DNA of 64,000 nucleotides from positions 46,613-110,612 of the forward strand of contig NZ_JAUNTS010000013.1 in assembly GCF_030538595.1 (NCBI RefSeq). The letters are read 5' to 3'. The position numbers and the translations under genes are program-made. Position 1 is the first letter of the stretch. Each line of letters starts with the position of its first letter. A model generated the notes under the pieces. It saw only the letters and a program-made list of their open reading frames with translations. It made no database searches and was not told the origin of the DNA. Below, one piece after another: positions 57,301-64,000 of the stretch. Source of the stretch: Kocuria sp. Lineage in GTDB: Bacteria > Actinomycetota > Actinomycetes > Actinomycetales > Micrococcaceae.

Positions 57301-59368
57301 CGTTGAGGCGGGCAGTCACAGCGGATTGGTCAGCCCCGGCAACTTCACGCAGGAACGCACCCTGTGCCCGGCCCAACTCCACCGGACGCCCCAGCCCGTC
57401 ACCGTGCCAGAACGGGAGTTTCCCCGCCTGACCGGGGGCCGGGGTCACCGTCACTCGGTCATGGGTGATTTCCTCAATCCGCCAGGAGGACGCGCCCAGC
57501 GCAATGACGTCCCCGGTGCGGGATTCATACACCATTTCTTCATCCAGCTCACCCACGCGCTTGGGTGCCTTGTCCTCCGCAGACCCAACCAGGTGGACCG
57601 GGAACAGCCCGCGATCCGGGATGGTGCCACCGGAGGTGACAGCCAACCGCTGGGCGCCGGGGCGAGCGGTCAGCGTGGCCTCCTCCCGGTCCCACACCAC
57701 CCGCGGTTTCAGTTGGGCAAACTCATCCGATGGGTACCGCCCTGAGACCAGGTCCAACACGGCCTCAAAGGCGCTGCGCGGCAATCCCAGGAAGGGTGCT
57801 GAGCGCCGGACCGTGTCCCACCAGTCCTCAACATTCACGGGACCCAGGGCACAAGCCGCCACCGTTTGTTGAGCCAGCACGTCCAGAGGATTGGCAGGGA
57901 TGTGCAGAGACTCCACCCGCCCGGCCAACATCTGTTCCACCGTCACGGTGGCATCCAGCAAGTCCCCACGGTGTTTGGGGAACAGCTTGCCGATGGAAAC
58001 CTCACCCACCTGGTGGCCCGCCCGCCCCACTCTTTGCAACCCAGACGCGGCCGATGGCGGGGATTCGATCTGTACCACCAGATCCACCAACCCCATGTCA
58101 ATGCCCAGTTCCAAGGAGCTGGTGGCCACCACACACCGCAACTGCCCACTCTTGAGGTCTTCTTCAATCAAAGTGCGCTGATCCTTGGACACCGAACCGT
58201 GGTGAGCACGGGCGAGCACCGGTGCGGCGCCGTCGTACCGGCCGTGCTGGCGGGAAGGCTCAGCAGCAGGCGAGTCTTCCGTGTGGGCCACGCGGAAAGC
58301 GTGGATTTCATTCAGACGCGCGGTCAGCTTCTCCGCCAACCCGCGCGAATTGGCAAACACAATGGTGGACCGGTGCGCCTCCACCAGGTCCACCACACGT
58401 TCCTCCACATGCGGCCAAATGGAGGCCACATTGGCTGACTCATCCTCCACAGCAGCGTCCCCGAACGGCGTCCCCGCCAACGACGACGACGCACTCGGAC
58501 CCCCCAAGACCGTCATGTCCGGCACCGGAACGGTGACGGTGAGGTCCCACTGCTTCTGTGACTCCGGGCGGACCACGGCCACGGGCTCCAGTCCACCCAA
58601 AAACCGCGTGACGGTTTCAACGGGCTCCACCGTGGCGGACAGTCCGATGCGCTGGACGGGGCTGTCCAAGAGGTCGTCCAGGCGTTCCAAGGAAAGGGCA
58701 AGGTGGGCGCCACGTTTGGTGCCGGCCACCGCGTGGATTTCGTCAATCACCACGGTTTCCACCTGCTCCAAGGCAGAACGCGCCTTGGAAGTGAGCATCA
58801 GGTACAGCGATTCCGGTGTGGTGATCAGAATGTCCGGTGGGGAAGCCACCAAGGCTCGGCGGATGGCTTGCGGGGTGTCACCGGAACGTACACCGGTGGA
58901 GACCTCCGGAGGCTCCAACCCCATGCTGCGTGCGGTTTGGGTGATACCGATCAGAGGTGAACGCAGGTTGCGTTCCACATCTACGCCCAACGCTTTGAGC
59001 GGAGAAATGTAGAGCACTTTGGTGCCCTGCCCAGCGCTGCCGGTGCCACGCGCAGTAACTGGATTGACCGGGCTGGCTGGGCTGTGTGCACTGTCTGGAG
59101 TGCTTGGGCTGCTTGGATTGGCTGGGCTGGCTGAACTGGCCGGGCTGTTGGGACTCTCTGCCGCCATGAGGCGGTCAATGCTCCACAGGAACGCGGACAG
59201 TGTTTTGCCGGACCCCGTGGGGGCCACCACCAGGGTGTGCTGCCCATCCGCAATGGCATTCCAGGCACCTTCCTGGGCAGCGGTGGGCTCTGTGAAAGCG
59301 CCCCTGAACCACCGTTGCGTGGGTTCAGAGAAACGCTCCAGCGCGCTCACAGCTGTACCGGTGGACAT
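54386..59368 (-). CDS. lhr: ATP-dependent helicase Lhr
   Basis: A 1,660-aa superfamily 2 helicase. Motif I APTGSGKTLSAF (about 49-60), motif Ia LYISPLKALGVDVERNL, motif II VVIDEIHAVAGTKRG, motif III LSATVEPVE, motif IV region VFANSRGLAEKLTARL, motif V ATSSLELGIDMG and motif VI QRVGRAGHQVG are present, then a winged-helix and long Lhr C-terminal domain. It unwinds RNA-DNA and DNA duplexes in repair. A Pro/Ser/Ala insertion of about 40 residues sits between motifs I and Ia. The gene ends 50 bp from idi, convergent. Confidence 0.95.
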   Translation of the reverse strand: MSTGTAVSALERFSEPTQRWFRGAFTEPTAAQEGAWNAIADGQHTLVVAPTGSGKTLSAFLWSIDRLMAAESPNSPASSASPANPSSPSTPDSAHSPASPVNPVTARGTGSAGQGTKVLYISPLKALGVDVERNLRSPLIGITQTARSMGLEPPEVSTGVRSGDTPQAIRRALVASPPDILITTPESLYLMLTSKARSALEQVETVVIDEIHAVAGTKRGAHLALSLERLDDLLDSPVQRIGLSATVEPVETVTRFLGGLEPVAVVRPESQKQWDLTVTVPVPDMTVLGGPSASSSLAGTPFGDAAVEDESANVASIWPHVEERVVDLVEAHRSTIVFANSRGLAEKLTARLNEIHAFRVAHTEDSPAAEPSRQHGRYDGAAPVLARAHHGSVSKDQRTLIEEDLKSGQLRCVVATSSLELGIDMGLVDLVVQIESPPSAASGLQRVGRAGHQVGEVSIGKLFPKHRGDLLDATVTVEQMLAGRVESLHIPANPLDVLAQQTVAACALGPVNVEDWWDTVRRSAPFLGLPRSAFEAVLDLVSGRYPSDEFAQLKPRVVWDREEATLTARPGAQRLAVTSGGTIPDRGLFPVHLVGSAEDKAPKRVGELDEEMVYESRTGDVIALGASSWRIEEITHDRVTVTPAPGQAGKLPFWHGDGLGRPVELGRAQGAFLREVAGADQSAVTARLNAAGLDDWARENLQAYVAEMKENVGHVPSDRTLLIERFPDELGDWRVILHSPYGLQVHAPWALAIGARIEERWGLDSAAQASDDGIVLRIPLTDEDPPGAEIFLFDPEELEQIVTEQVGSSALFASRFRECAARALLLPRRDPGRRTPLWQQRQRSAQLLDVARRYPQFPIVLETIRECLQDVYDLPALQQIHREISQRTIRVVETSTETPSAFAKTMLFGYLGQFIYEGDSPLAERKAAILSLDTDLLAELLGRAQLRELLDAQVIARTEAELQYLVPHRRLRGREGLADLLRLLGPLTVGEAALRLRDPDGDRTEPTASGYPSSSGTGVDPAAVDLAAEPEPDGPNARAARADVVSEWAHELARENRIFELRLGGQIKLAAVEDAARLRDAMGAPIPHGVPVAFLEPVADPMGDLVGRYARTHGPFTVEEAARALGMGAAVVQATVEHLSTQRRVVEGEFRPAEARLDQPHQITNHPSLSGTRTSAASTTEWCDKDVLHRIRRRSLAALREQVEPVPAEVYARFLPPWQSASPGSKLRGADGLLTVVDQLGGVALPASALEPLILRARISDYSPDLLDEQLAAGEILWSGAGSLSGDDGWLALHLAESQELTLPPRAELKATAAAVTDTLQAGILEILADGAARFSHQLVTALTERSHTVTMPQLNTALWDLVWAGVITNDTFAPVRSLVAGGGGAHKQKSRTAVSRSAGRRGAARLRSLHNGARASGPRSAADVQSSGRWSLLNPEPLEATVRASASAELLLDRYGVLTRGAVEAEDRPGGFSGIYRVLTALEDAGQTRRGYFIEGLGGAQFAQASTVDRLRSFADDEQARITPKDPVVLALAATDPANPWGATLAWPQVFTSDDASTRHRPGRKAGAVVVSVDGMPVLYLERGGRTVLVFQDDPGLIRLCAPAVVDLVHAGAAEKLTVEKINGRDVLGPGAVETAVREALVHAGFSTTPKGLRLRRTI

Positions 59369-59374
59369 GAAAGA

Positions 59375-60190
59375 TCAGACCCCGAATCCCTTGATCTCCA
59401 GTTGGCTGATCTTGGGGTTGCCACAGGCTTGGGCTTGATACGGAATGGTCAAGGCTGCGGTGTTCTCCGGCGGGTAAATCATCAAAGCGTCCGAAGTGTG
59501 GGCATTGCACACCTGGCCGTAGTCCGCCGCGTTGCTCAGTTTCAGGGAAGCAGAGGCGGATTCCCCTGGGAGGACGGTCACCCCCGCCCCGCCGGCACCG
59601 GTCCGTTCAGCGGGAACACCGATCATGGCGCCATCCGCATCCACAAAAGAGACACCGGGGAAGCCCACCAGCTTGCAAGCCTGATGCCCGTTGTTGGTCA
59701 ATGTCACGTCCAGAACCACCGAACCGGTTGCCGCCTGCTGCGGTGTCACGGAGCCACTGAGTGCATTGGTGTTGCAATTTTCGACCGCGGCGACTGCACC
59801 TCCGGGAAGAGCCCCCGGTGGTGGCGTGGTGGTGGGTTGAGCGGACGGAGTATCTGATGTGCTGCCATCACCTGCGTCCGCGGTGGCCGCCGGGGTGTTG
59901 GTGCGCTGGTCAGTTGCGGCAGGACTGGTTGCGGCATGGTCTCCCGGCGTTGGTGACTGTGTGGGTGAGGGAGACGCTTGCGGGGACTCGGATGTCACCG
60001 TGGTGGTTGGACTGGGGGACTGGGCGGTGGTGGGGGCGGCGTCGTCGGTGGAACCGCAGCTGGTCACAGTGAGGGCTGCCCCGATGGCAACGGCGCAGAA
60101 CAGGGTCCATGAACGGCGCGGCAGGGCCGATGCCCGTGGCACGGACGGTGCGGGCTGTGGTAGCAACATCTTTGGCTGACGCGGTGACAT
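59375..60190 (-). CDS. DUF4232 lipoprotein
   Basis: A 271-aa secreted protein. The signal is long: RRSWTLFCAVAIGAALTVTSCG with lipobox VTSC. A Thr/Pro/Ser-rich linker of about 80 residues follows, then the DUF4232 domain: CNTNALSGSVTPQQAATGSVVLDVTLTNNGHQACKLVGFPGVSFVDADGAMIGVP and TVLPGESASASLKLSN. DUF4232 proteins are common cell-envelope proteins of actinobacteria with unknown function. Seven bases from lhr and probably co-transcribed. Confidence 0.85.
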   Translation of the reverse strand: MSPRQPKMLLPQPAPSVPRASALPRRSWTLFCAVAIGAALTVTSCGSTDDAAPTTAQSPSPTTTVTSESPQASPSPTQSPTPGDHAATSPAATDQRTNTPAATADAGDGSTSDTPSAQPTTTPPPGALPGGAVAAVENCNTNALSGSVTPQQAATGSVVLDVTLTNNGHQACKLVGFPGVSFVDADGAMIGVPAERTGAGGAGVTVLPGESASASLKLSNAADYGQVCNAHTSDALMIYPPENTAALTIPYQAQACGNPKISQLEIKGFGV

Positions 60191-60384
60191 GGGTGCTCCT
60201 GTGGGGGACAGGACCGGACGAGCCGGTGCGAGTCTGAACGCACGGAATGTGCGCTCGATCTCATCTTAGGACTGGCCACAGACAGCACAGGCCCGGGGGT
60301 CCCGTACCACCGGCCCGCGTGATGGCTGCCCCAGCAACACCTCTGCGTCAGCAGCACCCCTACCCCAGTAACACCCTGCGCAGA
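60191..60384. other. Intergenic gap before the FAD oxidoreductase end
   Basis: A 194-bp gap on the minus-strand gene line between the FAD/Fe-S gene stop and the DUF4232 start. It should hold the promoter of the DUF4232-lhr pair. I see repeated CAGCACCC/AACACC direct elements near 60330-60380 but no clear terminator. Confidence 0.4.
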
Positions 60385-63327
60385 TCACCTGGGCGGCAGC
60401 GCTGCCCGCAGCACTTCCGCCAAAGTGAGTCCTTCGGCATCCGTACCTTGGGATATCTGCGTGCGGCAGGAGAAACCGTCGGCCAGCACCAGGGTGCCAT
60501 CAGCCGCTGCGCGAATCTTGGGGAACAGTTCGCGCTCACCCAGGGTTTGGGAAACCTCCAGGTGCCCGGGCTCAAAACCAAAGTTCCCGGCCAGCCCGCA
60601 GCACCCGCCACCCACCAGGTCCACGTCCACGCCCAATCGCTCCAGGACTTTCAACTCCGGGTCATAGCCCAGCATGGATTTCTGGTGGCAGTGCACCTGG
60701 CACACGGCCTGGGCAGAATGGCCTTTGACTTGGAGCTTTTCAAACGGCCACTCCCCGCCGGCGTCCAGGTGATCGGCCACAAACTTCCCCAGGGTCATGG
60801 TGCGCTCGGAGAGTGTTACGGCCCGCGGGTCACCGGGAAGCAACTCGGTGATTTCATCTTGCAGCATCACGGTGCAGGAAGGTTCCAGCCCCACCACGGG
60901 GTAGCCCGCATCCAACAGGGGTTCCATGACCCCCAGGGTTCTGGCTACTTCTCGTTTGAGCGCATCCAACTGACCCGTGGAGTGCCAGGTCATGCCGCAG
61001 CACACCTCACCCATGGGCATCAGCACCCGGTAACCCATGGCCTCCAAAACCTCCACCGCGGCCTTGCCGGGACCATCACTCATGAAGTTGGTCCAGGAAT
61101 CCGGCCACAGCACCACGGAGGGTCGGCCTTGGGGGTCTTCTCCTGGGCGCAGGTCCTCACCGGATGCCTTGGCGCGGTTCTTGAACCAGGAGGCCAGCGG
61201 CCGGTTGGCAAAGGTGATCATCTCCCGCTGGGTTTCCACACCACCAAGTTTCATGACCGCTTTCTGCAGCGGTTTGATGCGCATGGCCGCGTTGGTCAGC
61301 GCGGGGATTCCCGGTACCACGTTCATCAGCCGCGCCAACACGGGCAGCCACCCCATGACCGCGTGCGCCATGGGGCGCCGGTTGGGCCCCACAAAACTGC
61401 GCAGGCCCTCACCGTAGTGGTGGTGCAGGAACTCGGACTTGTACGTGGCCATGTCCACGTTGACGGGGCATTCGGTGGCGCAGGCCTTGCAGGACAGGCA
61501 GAGGTCCAGCGCCTCCAAGGTCTCCTTGGACTTCCAGCCATCCAGGTTCTCCCCGCGCAGCATCTCCGCCAGGGAACGCATGCGCCCGCGGGTGGAGTGC
61601 ACCTCATCCTTGGTGGCCACGAACGACGGGCACATGGCACCCACATCCGACCGGCAGGCACCCACTCCCACACAACGATTCAGTGCTCCGGCAACTGACC
61701 CGCCGTCGTGGCTGAAAGCGTGCACCGGGGTGAGGTCAAACTTGCGTGCCCCGGGTCCGGGCCGGATGCCCTGGTCAATAGGTTCCGGATCCACCAGAAC
61801 ACCCGGGTTGAACAGCCCATCCGGGTCAAAGGCACGCTTGAACTCACGGAAGGATTGCAGCGCCTCCGGGGAGTAGATGGTGGACAGCAGCGCCGAACGC
61901 GCGCGTCCGTCCCCGTGCTCACCGGAGACTGAACCGCCGTAGCGGTGTACCAGCTTGGCAGCACGGTCGATGAATGTCCGGTAGACCTCCAGACCGCTTT
62001 CGGTGTTGAAATCAAAGGAGATGCGGATGTGCACACACCCCTCACCAAAGTGCCCGAACGGAATCCCGCGCAGATCCAACTCAGCCAGCAGGGCGTAGAG
62101 ATCGCGCAGGTATTCACCCAGGTGCTGCGGAGGCACGGCGGAATCCTCCCAACCGGGCCACGCCTCGCCGCCGTCGGGAAGCCGGGTCACAATCCCGGCG
62201 CTGGCCTCCCGAATGCGCCACAGTGCCCGGGTCTCCTGCGGATCAGTGACCACGACGGCGTTGCGCACGCTCACCTTGCCCGCCGCATCCACGATGCCCC
62301 GCAACTCCTGCGCGCGCTGAGCAGCCTGCTCCAGGGTGTCCCCGCCCACCTCGCAGTACAACCAGCCGTTGCCTTCGGGTAGTTCCTGACCAGCGGTTTC
62401 CTGCCCCGGGCGCATGCGCAGTGCATCCAGAAGATCGCCGCCCATGCCCTCGATTGTGGCAACGTCCTTGACTCTCAGGGCGGGGGCGGCCGTTGCGGCG
62501 TCGAAAGAATCATCAAAGCTGAGCACAGCCAGGGCGGTGTGCGCCGGCTTGCGGACCAACTTGACGGTCATGCGGGTGATGATCCCGCAGGTGCCCTCCG
62601 TGCCCGCGAAAGCCTTGGCGGTGTCAAAGCCGTTTTCTTCCAGCAGGTAGTGCAGCCCGTAGCCGGAAACCTGCCGCGGGAATTGCCCCAGCTCCGTGCG
62701 GAACATGGCGCGGTGATGGTCCCGAACAGCCGTGAGTTGTTCGGTCAGTGCAGGCTCACTGGTGCCACCTGCGGTCAGCTCAACTTCCATGCCATCAGCC
62801 AGCATGACCGTGACAGCCACAAGGTTTTGCGCGGAGGTGCCCCATGCCACGGAGTGCGAACCACACGCATTGTTGGCCACCATCCCGCCAATGGTGCAGC
62901 GGCTGTGTGTGGAGGGGTCCGGGCCGTAAGTCAGGCCGTGAGCAGCAGCGGCATCCCGGAGCTGATCGCAGATCACGCCGGGTTCGATCACAGCGGTCTG
63001 GGCGTCAGGGTCAATCGCCAGGATTCGGTTGAAATAGCGGGAGGTGTCGATCACCAGGCCATCGCCGATGGCGTTGCCCGCCACGGAGGTGCCCCCGCCG
63101 CGGCCCACCACGGACCAACCGCGCTCGCGGGCCAAGGCCAACAGGGCGCGGATCTCCGCCACGGTGCTGGGCTCGGCCACGGCGGCGGGGAGTCGTCGGT
63201 AAATGGAAGCATCGGAAATGTACGCCGCCCGGGTGGTCAAATCCTGGCGCAGCAAGCGCTGGGCTGAAGCGGCCAGATCAGCCTGATTGCCGGGGGTGGC
63301 CGAGCTGGCCTGGTTGGTGATGGTCAC
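60385..63327 (-). CDS. FAD- and Fe-S-binding oxidoreductase (D-2-hydroxyacid dehydrogenase type)
   Basis: A 980-aa fusion from GTG 63327. FAD_binding_4: VVGRGGGTSVAGNAIGDGLVIDTSRYFNRI and YGPDPSTHSRCTIGGMVANNACGSHS. FAD-oxidase C-terminal: GHFGEGCVHIRISFD and SGEHGDGRARS. A 4Fe-4S ferredoxin region CVGVGACRSDVGAMCPSFVAT and CLSCKACATECPVNVDMATYK, then a CCG domain, VCCGMTWHSTGQ and GGCCGLAGNFGFE. It oxidises a hydroxyacid such as D-lactate or D-2-hydroxyglutarate and passes electrons on; the ferredoxin next to it is a possible acceptor. The extension before 63327 derives from a repeat and is not counted. Confidence 0.9.
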   Translation of the reverse strand: MTITNQASSATPGNQADLAASAQRLLRQDLTTRAAYISDASIYRRLPAAVAEPSTVAEIRALLALARERGWSVVGRGGGTSVAGNAIGDGLVIDTSRYFNRILAIDPDAQTAVIEPGVICDQLRDAAAAHGLTYGPDPSTHSRCTIGGMVANNACGSHSVAWGTSAQNLVAVTVMLADGMEVELTAGGTSEPALTEQLTAVRDHHRAMFRTELGQFPRQVSGYGLHYLLEENGFDTAKAFAGTEGTCGIITRMTVKLVRKPAHTALAVLSFDDSFDAATAAPALRVKDVATIEGMGGDLLDALRMRPGQETAGQELPEGNGWLYCEVGGDTLEQAAQRAQELRGIVDAAGKVSVRNAVVVTDPQETRALWRIREASAGIVTRLPDGGEAWPGWEDSAVPPQHLGEYLRDLYALLAELDLRGIPFGHFGEGCVHIRISFDFNTESGLEVYRTFIDRAAKLVHRYGGSVSGEHGDGRARSALLSTIYSPEALQSFREFKRAFDPDGLFNPGVLVDPEPIDQGIRPGPGARKFDLTPVHAFSHDGGSVAGALNRCVGVGACRSDVGAMCPSFVATKDEVHSTRGRMRSLAEMLRGENLDGWKSKETLEALDLCLSCKACATECPVNVDMATYKSEFLHHHYGEGLRSFVGPNRRPMAHAVMGWLPVLARLMNVVPGIPALTNAAMRIKPLQKAVMKLGGVETQREMITFANRPLASWFKNRAKASGEDLRPGEDPQGRPSVVLWPDSWTNFMSDGPGKAAVEVLEAMGYRVLMPMGEVCCGMTWHSTGQLDALKREVARTLGVMEPLLDAGYPVVGLEPSCTVMLQDEITELLPGDPRAVTLSERTMTLGKFVADHLDAGGEWPFEKLQVKGHSAQAVCQVHCHQKSMLGYDPELKVLERLGVDVDLVGGGCCGLAGNFGFEPGHLEVSQTLGERELFPKIRAAADGTLVLADGFSCRTQISQGTDAEGLTLAEVLRAALPPR

Positions 63328-63360
63328 GGCCGTGATGCTCCGTTCTGGGGACGCAATCCA

Positions 63361-63429
63361 CACTGCCGAGCGTCCGAGTTTGGCTGTTTCACCGTGCTTC
63401 AAACGCCCAAAATCGGACGTTCGGCAGTG
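63361..63429. repeat. Imperfect inverted repeat between ferredoxin and oxidoreductase genes
   Basis: CACTGCCGAGCGTCCGAGTT (from 63361) pairs with AATCGGACGTTCGGCAGTG (to 63429) with two or three mismatches and a 27-nt loop. It lies between the ferredoxin stop and oxidoreductase start, so it may reduce read-through or be a mobile palindromic unit. Confidence 0.65.
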
Positions 63430-63450
63430 AAGTGACGGGGTTGTGGTGGA

Positions 63451-63783
63451 TCACCACTCGGGCGCGATGGTGACCTCTGCGCCGTCGAGGTCCTGGGACC
63501 ATTCCACCTGGCAGGTCAGGCGGGAGTCGTCATGGCGGGTGTCGTCCAGCATGTCCAGAACGTCCTCCTCCTCATCTCCGATGGGGGAGTTCGAGTTGGC
63601 GGTTTCGGCTGCCGAGCCCAGGTAGCAGTGGCACGTGGAGCAGGAGGCATTGCCGCCGCAGGTGGCCAAGATGGGGAACTTGTTGCGGGTCAGAGCTTCC
63701 ATCAGGGACTCATGATCCTGCCACTCCACGCCGTCCGTGCGGGTGCCATCGCGGTCAATCACGTTCACGGTAATGCTGCTCAC
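63451..63783 (-). CDS. [2Fe-2S] ferredoxin
   Basis: A 110-aa plant/adrenodoxin-type ferredoxin. The cluster ligands are in LATCGGNASCSTCHCYL (C-x5-C-x2-C) and RLTCQVEW. GTG 63783 is chosen because AGGAGGA lies nine bases upstream and the sequence VSSITVNVIDRDG starts the fold. It could be the electron acceptor of the neighbouring oxidoreductase or of a P450/oxygenase elsewhere. Confidence 0.9.
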   Translation of the reverse strand: MSSITVNVIDRDGTRTDGVEWQDHESLMEALTRNKFPILATCGGNASCSTCHCYLGSAAETANSNSPIGDEEEDVLDMLDDTRHDDSRLTCQVEWSQDLDGAEVTIAPEW

Positions 63784-63903
63784 GGGCGGAATCCTCCTGG
63801 CGGTCGGAGAAGAGCCGACCGTTGTGTGCGTTAGAAGTGTCTGCCTCATTCTAGAACCGGACCTGCACAGGGCGAATTTGGGATTGCCTCAGATGGCCCA
63901 GCG

Positions 63904-63965
63904 CAAGCCGTGCGCAGTTTGATACCCCATCAGCGCTGATGGGGTATCAAACTGCGCACGGCTTG
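63904..63965. repeat. Perfect 62-bp palindrome
   Basis: Two 31-bp arms with no spacer: the left arm starts CAAGCCGTGCGCAGTTTG at 63904 and ends ATCAGC at 63934; the right arm is its exact reverse complement. It is AT/GC-balanced, without T-run, and lies upstream of the ferredoxin gene. It could be a recombination or terminator element; it is exceptionally long for a terminator. Confidence 0.85.
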
Positions 63966-64000
63966 AGCACGTGCCCCGGGAACCCGCCTGGAAGCCACCC

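Noticed and set aside
60247..61698. Plus-strand 483-aa open frame opposite the FAD/Fe-S gene
   Set aside because: Gln/His/Gly-rich antisense shadow; the minus strand encodes the complete Fe-S oxidoreductase.

Overview
The window is high-GC DNA with GTG/TTG starts, Shine-Dalgarno sites and actinobacterial gene families (Lhr helicase, SOS box of the TCGAAC-N4-GTTCGA type, ESX-like secreted proteins). It most likely comes from a Micrococcales/Micrococcaceae-type actinobacterium; I cannot fix the genus. About 28.3 kb at the left is most of an integrated siphovirus-type prophage, and the remaining ~35.7 kb is host chromosome.

Prophage, 1 to about 28,310. The left part runs entirely on the minus strand. 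From 22.8 kb down to 1 it reads: a Cro-like first early gene and other early regulators, small unknown genes, a C5-cytosine methyltransferase, a sliding-clamp-like protein, redoxin, SSB, an HNH/replication-type protein, RusA resolvase, an HNH endonuclease, terminase small and large subunits, portal, MuF-like protein, a P-loop kinase-scaffold fusion, decoration protein, major capsid, connectors, tail terminator, major tail protein and the tail chaperone pair with a -1 frameshift. The tape measure, tail tip and lysis genes, and probably the integrase, lie beyond the left edge. Most genes overlap by ATGA or TGATG, so each block is one translationally coupled operon. At 22.8-23.1 kb a divergent control region carries four copies of a TGTCAAGCA-type site. 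From there a rightward arm encodes the immunity repressor, a two-gene unknown module (310-aa soluble protein plus 4-TM protein), an ImmA/IrrE-type metalloprotease under a perfect SOS box, and a set of small genes driven by two near-identical palindrome-containing promoters. The arm ends at an attachment core that is the 3' end of a tRNA-Ser gene.

Host, 28.3-44 kb: a flavodoxin, a large lipoprotein with a glycoside-hydrolase-like domain, an LtaS-type lipoteichoic acid synthase, TetR, ThiD/PdxK kinase, a queuosine-precursor transporter, a DUF4126 membrane protein, an LacI regulator with an aldo/keto reductase, and a minus-strand cluster of hydrolase, MBL-fold, SRPBCC, queuine tRNA-ribosyltransferase (tgt) and Nudix-like genes. 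The transporter and tgt together suggest queuosine salvage.

Host, 44-48.8 kb: a low-GC accessory locus that looks like a type VII (ESX)-secreted toxin module. It has a small ESX-like partner, a 450-aa effector with a glycine-zipper C-terminus, and two paralogous membrane proteins (candidate immunity proteins) whose C-terminal halves are nearly identical while their membrane segments differ. Between them sit decayed fragments of the effector and of the downstream gene, recording a tandem duplication.

Host, 48.8-64 kb: a GH76-like protein, RluA pseudouridine synthase, an AT-rich cassette with a 43-aa peptide gene followed by a MacB/FtsX-type ABC transporter, isopentenyl-diphosphate isomerase, the 1,660-aa helicase Lhr, a DUF4232 lipoprotein, a fused FAD/Fe-S oxidoreductase and a [2Fe-2S] ferredoxin, with a 62-bp perfect palindrome near the right edge.

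The strongest candidates for something undescribed are the 43-aa peptide plus ABC exporter, the duplicated ESX effector/immunity locus, and the paired palindromic promoters with conserved leader hairpins in the prophage arm.
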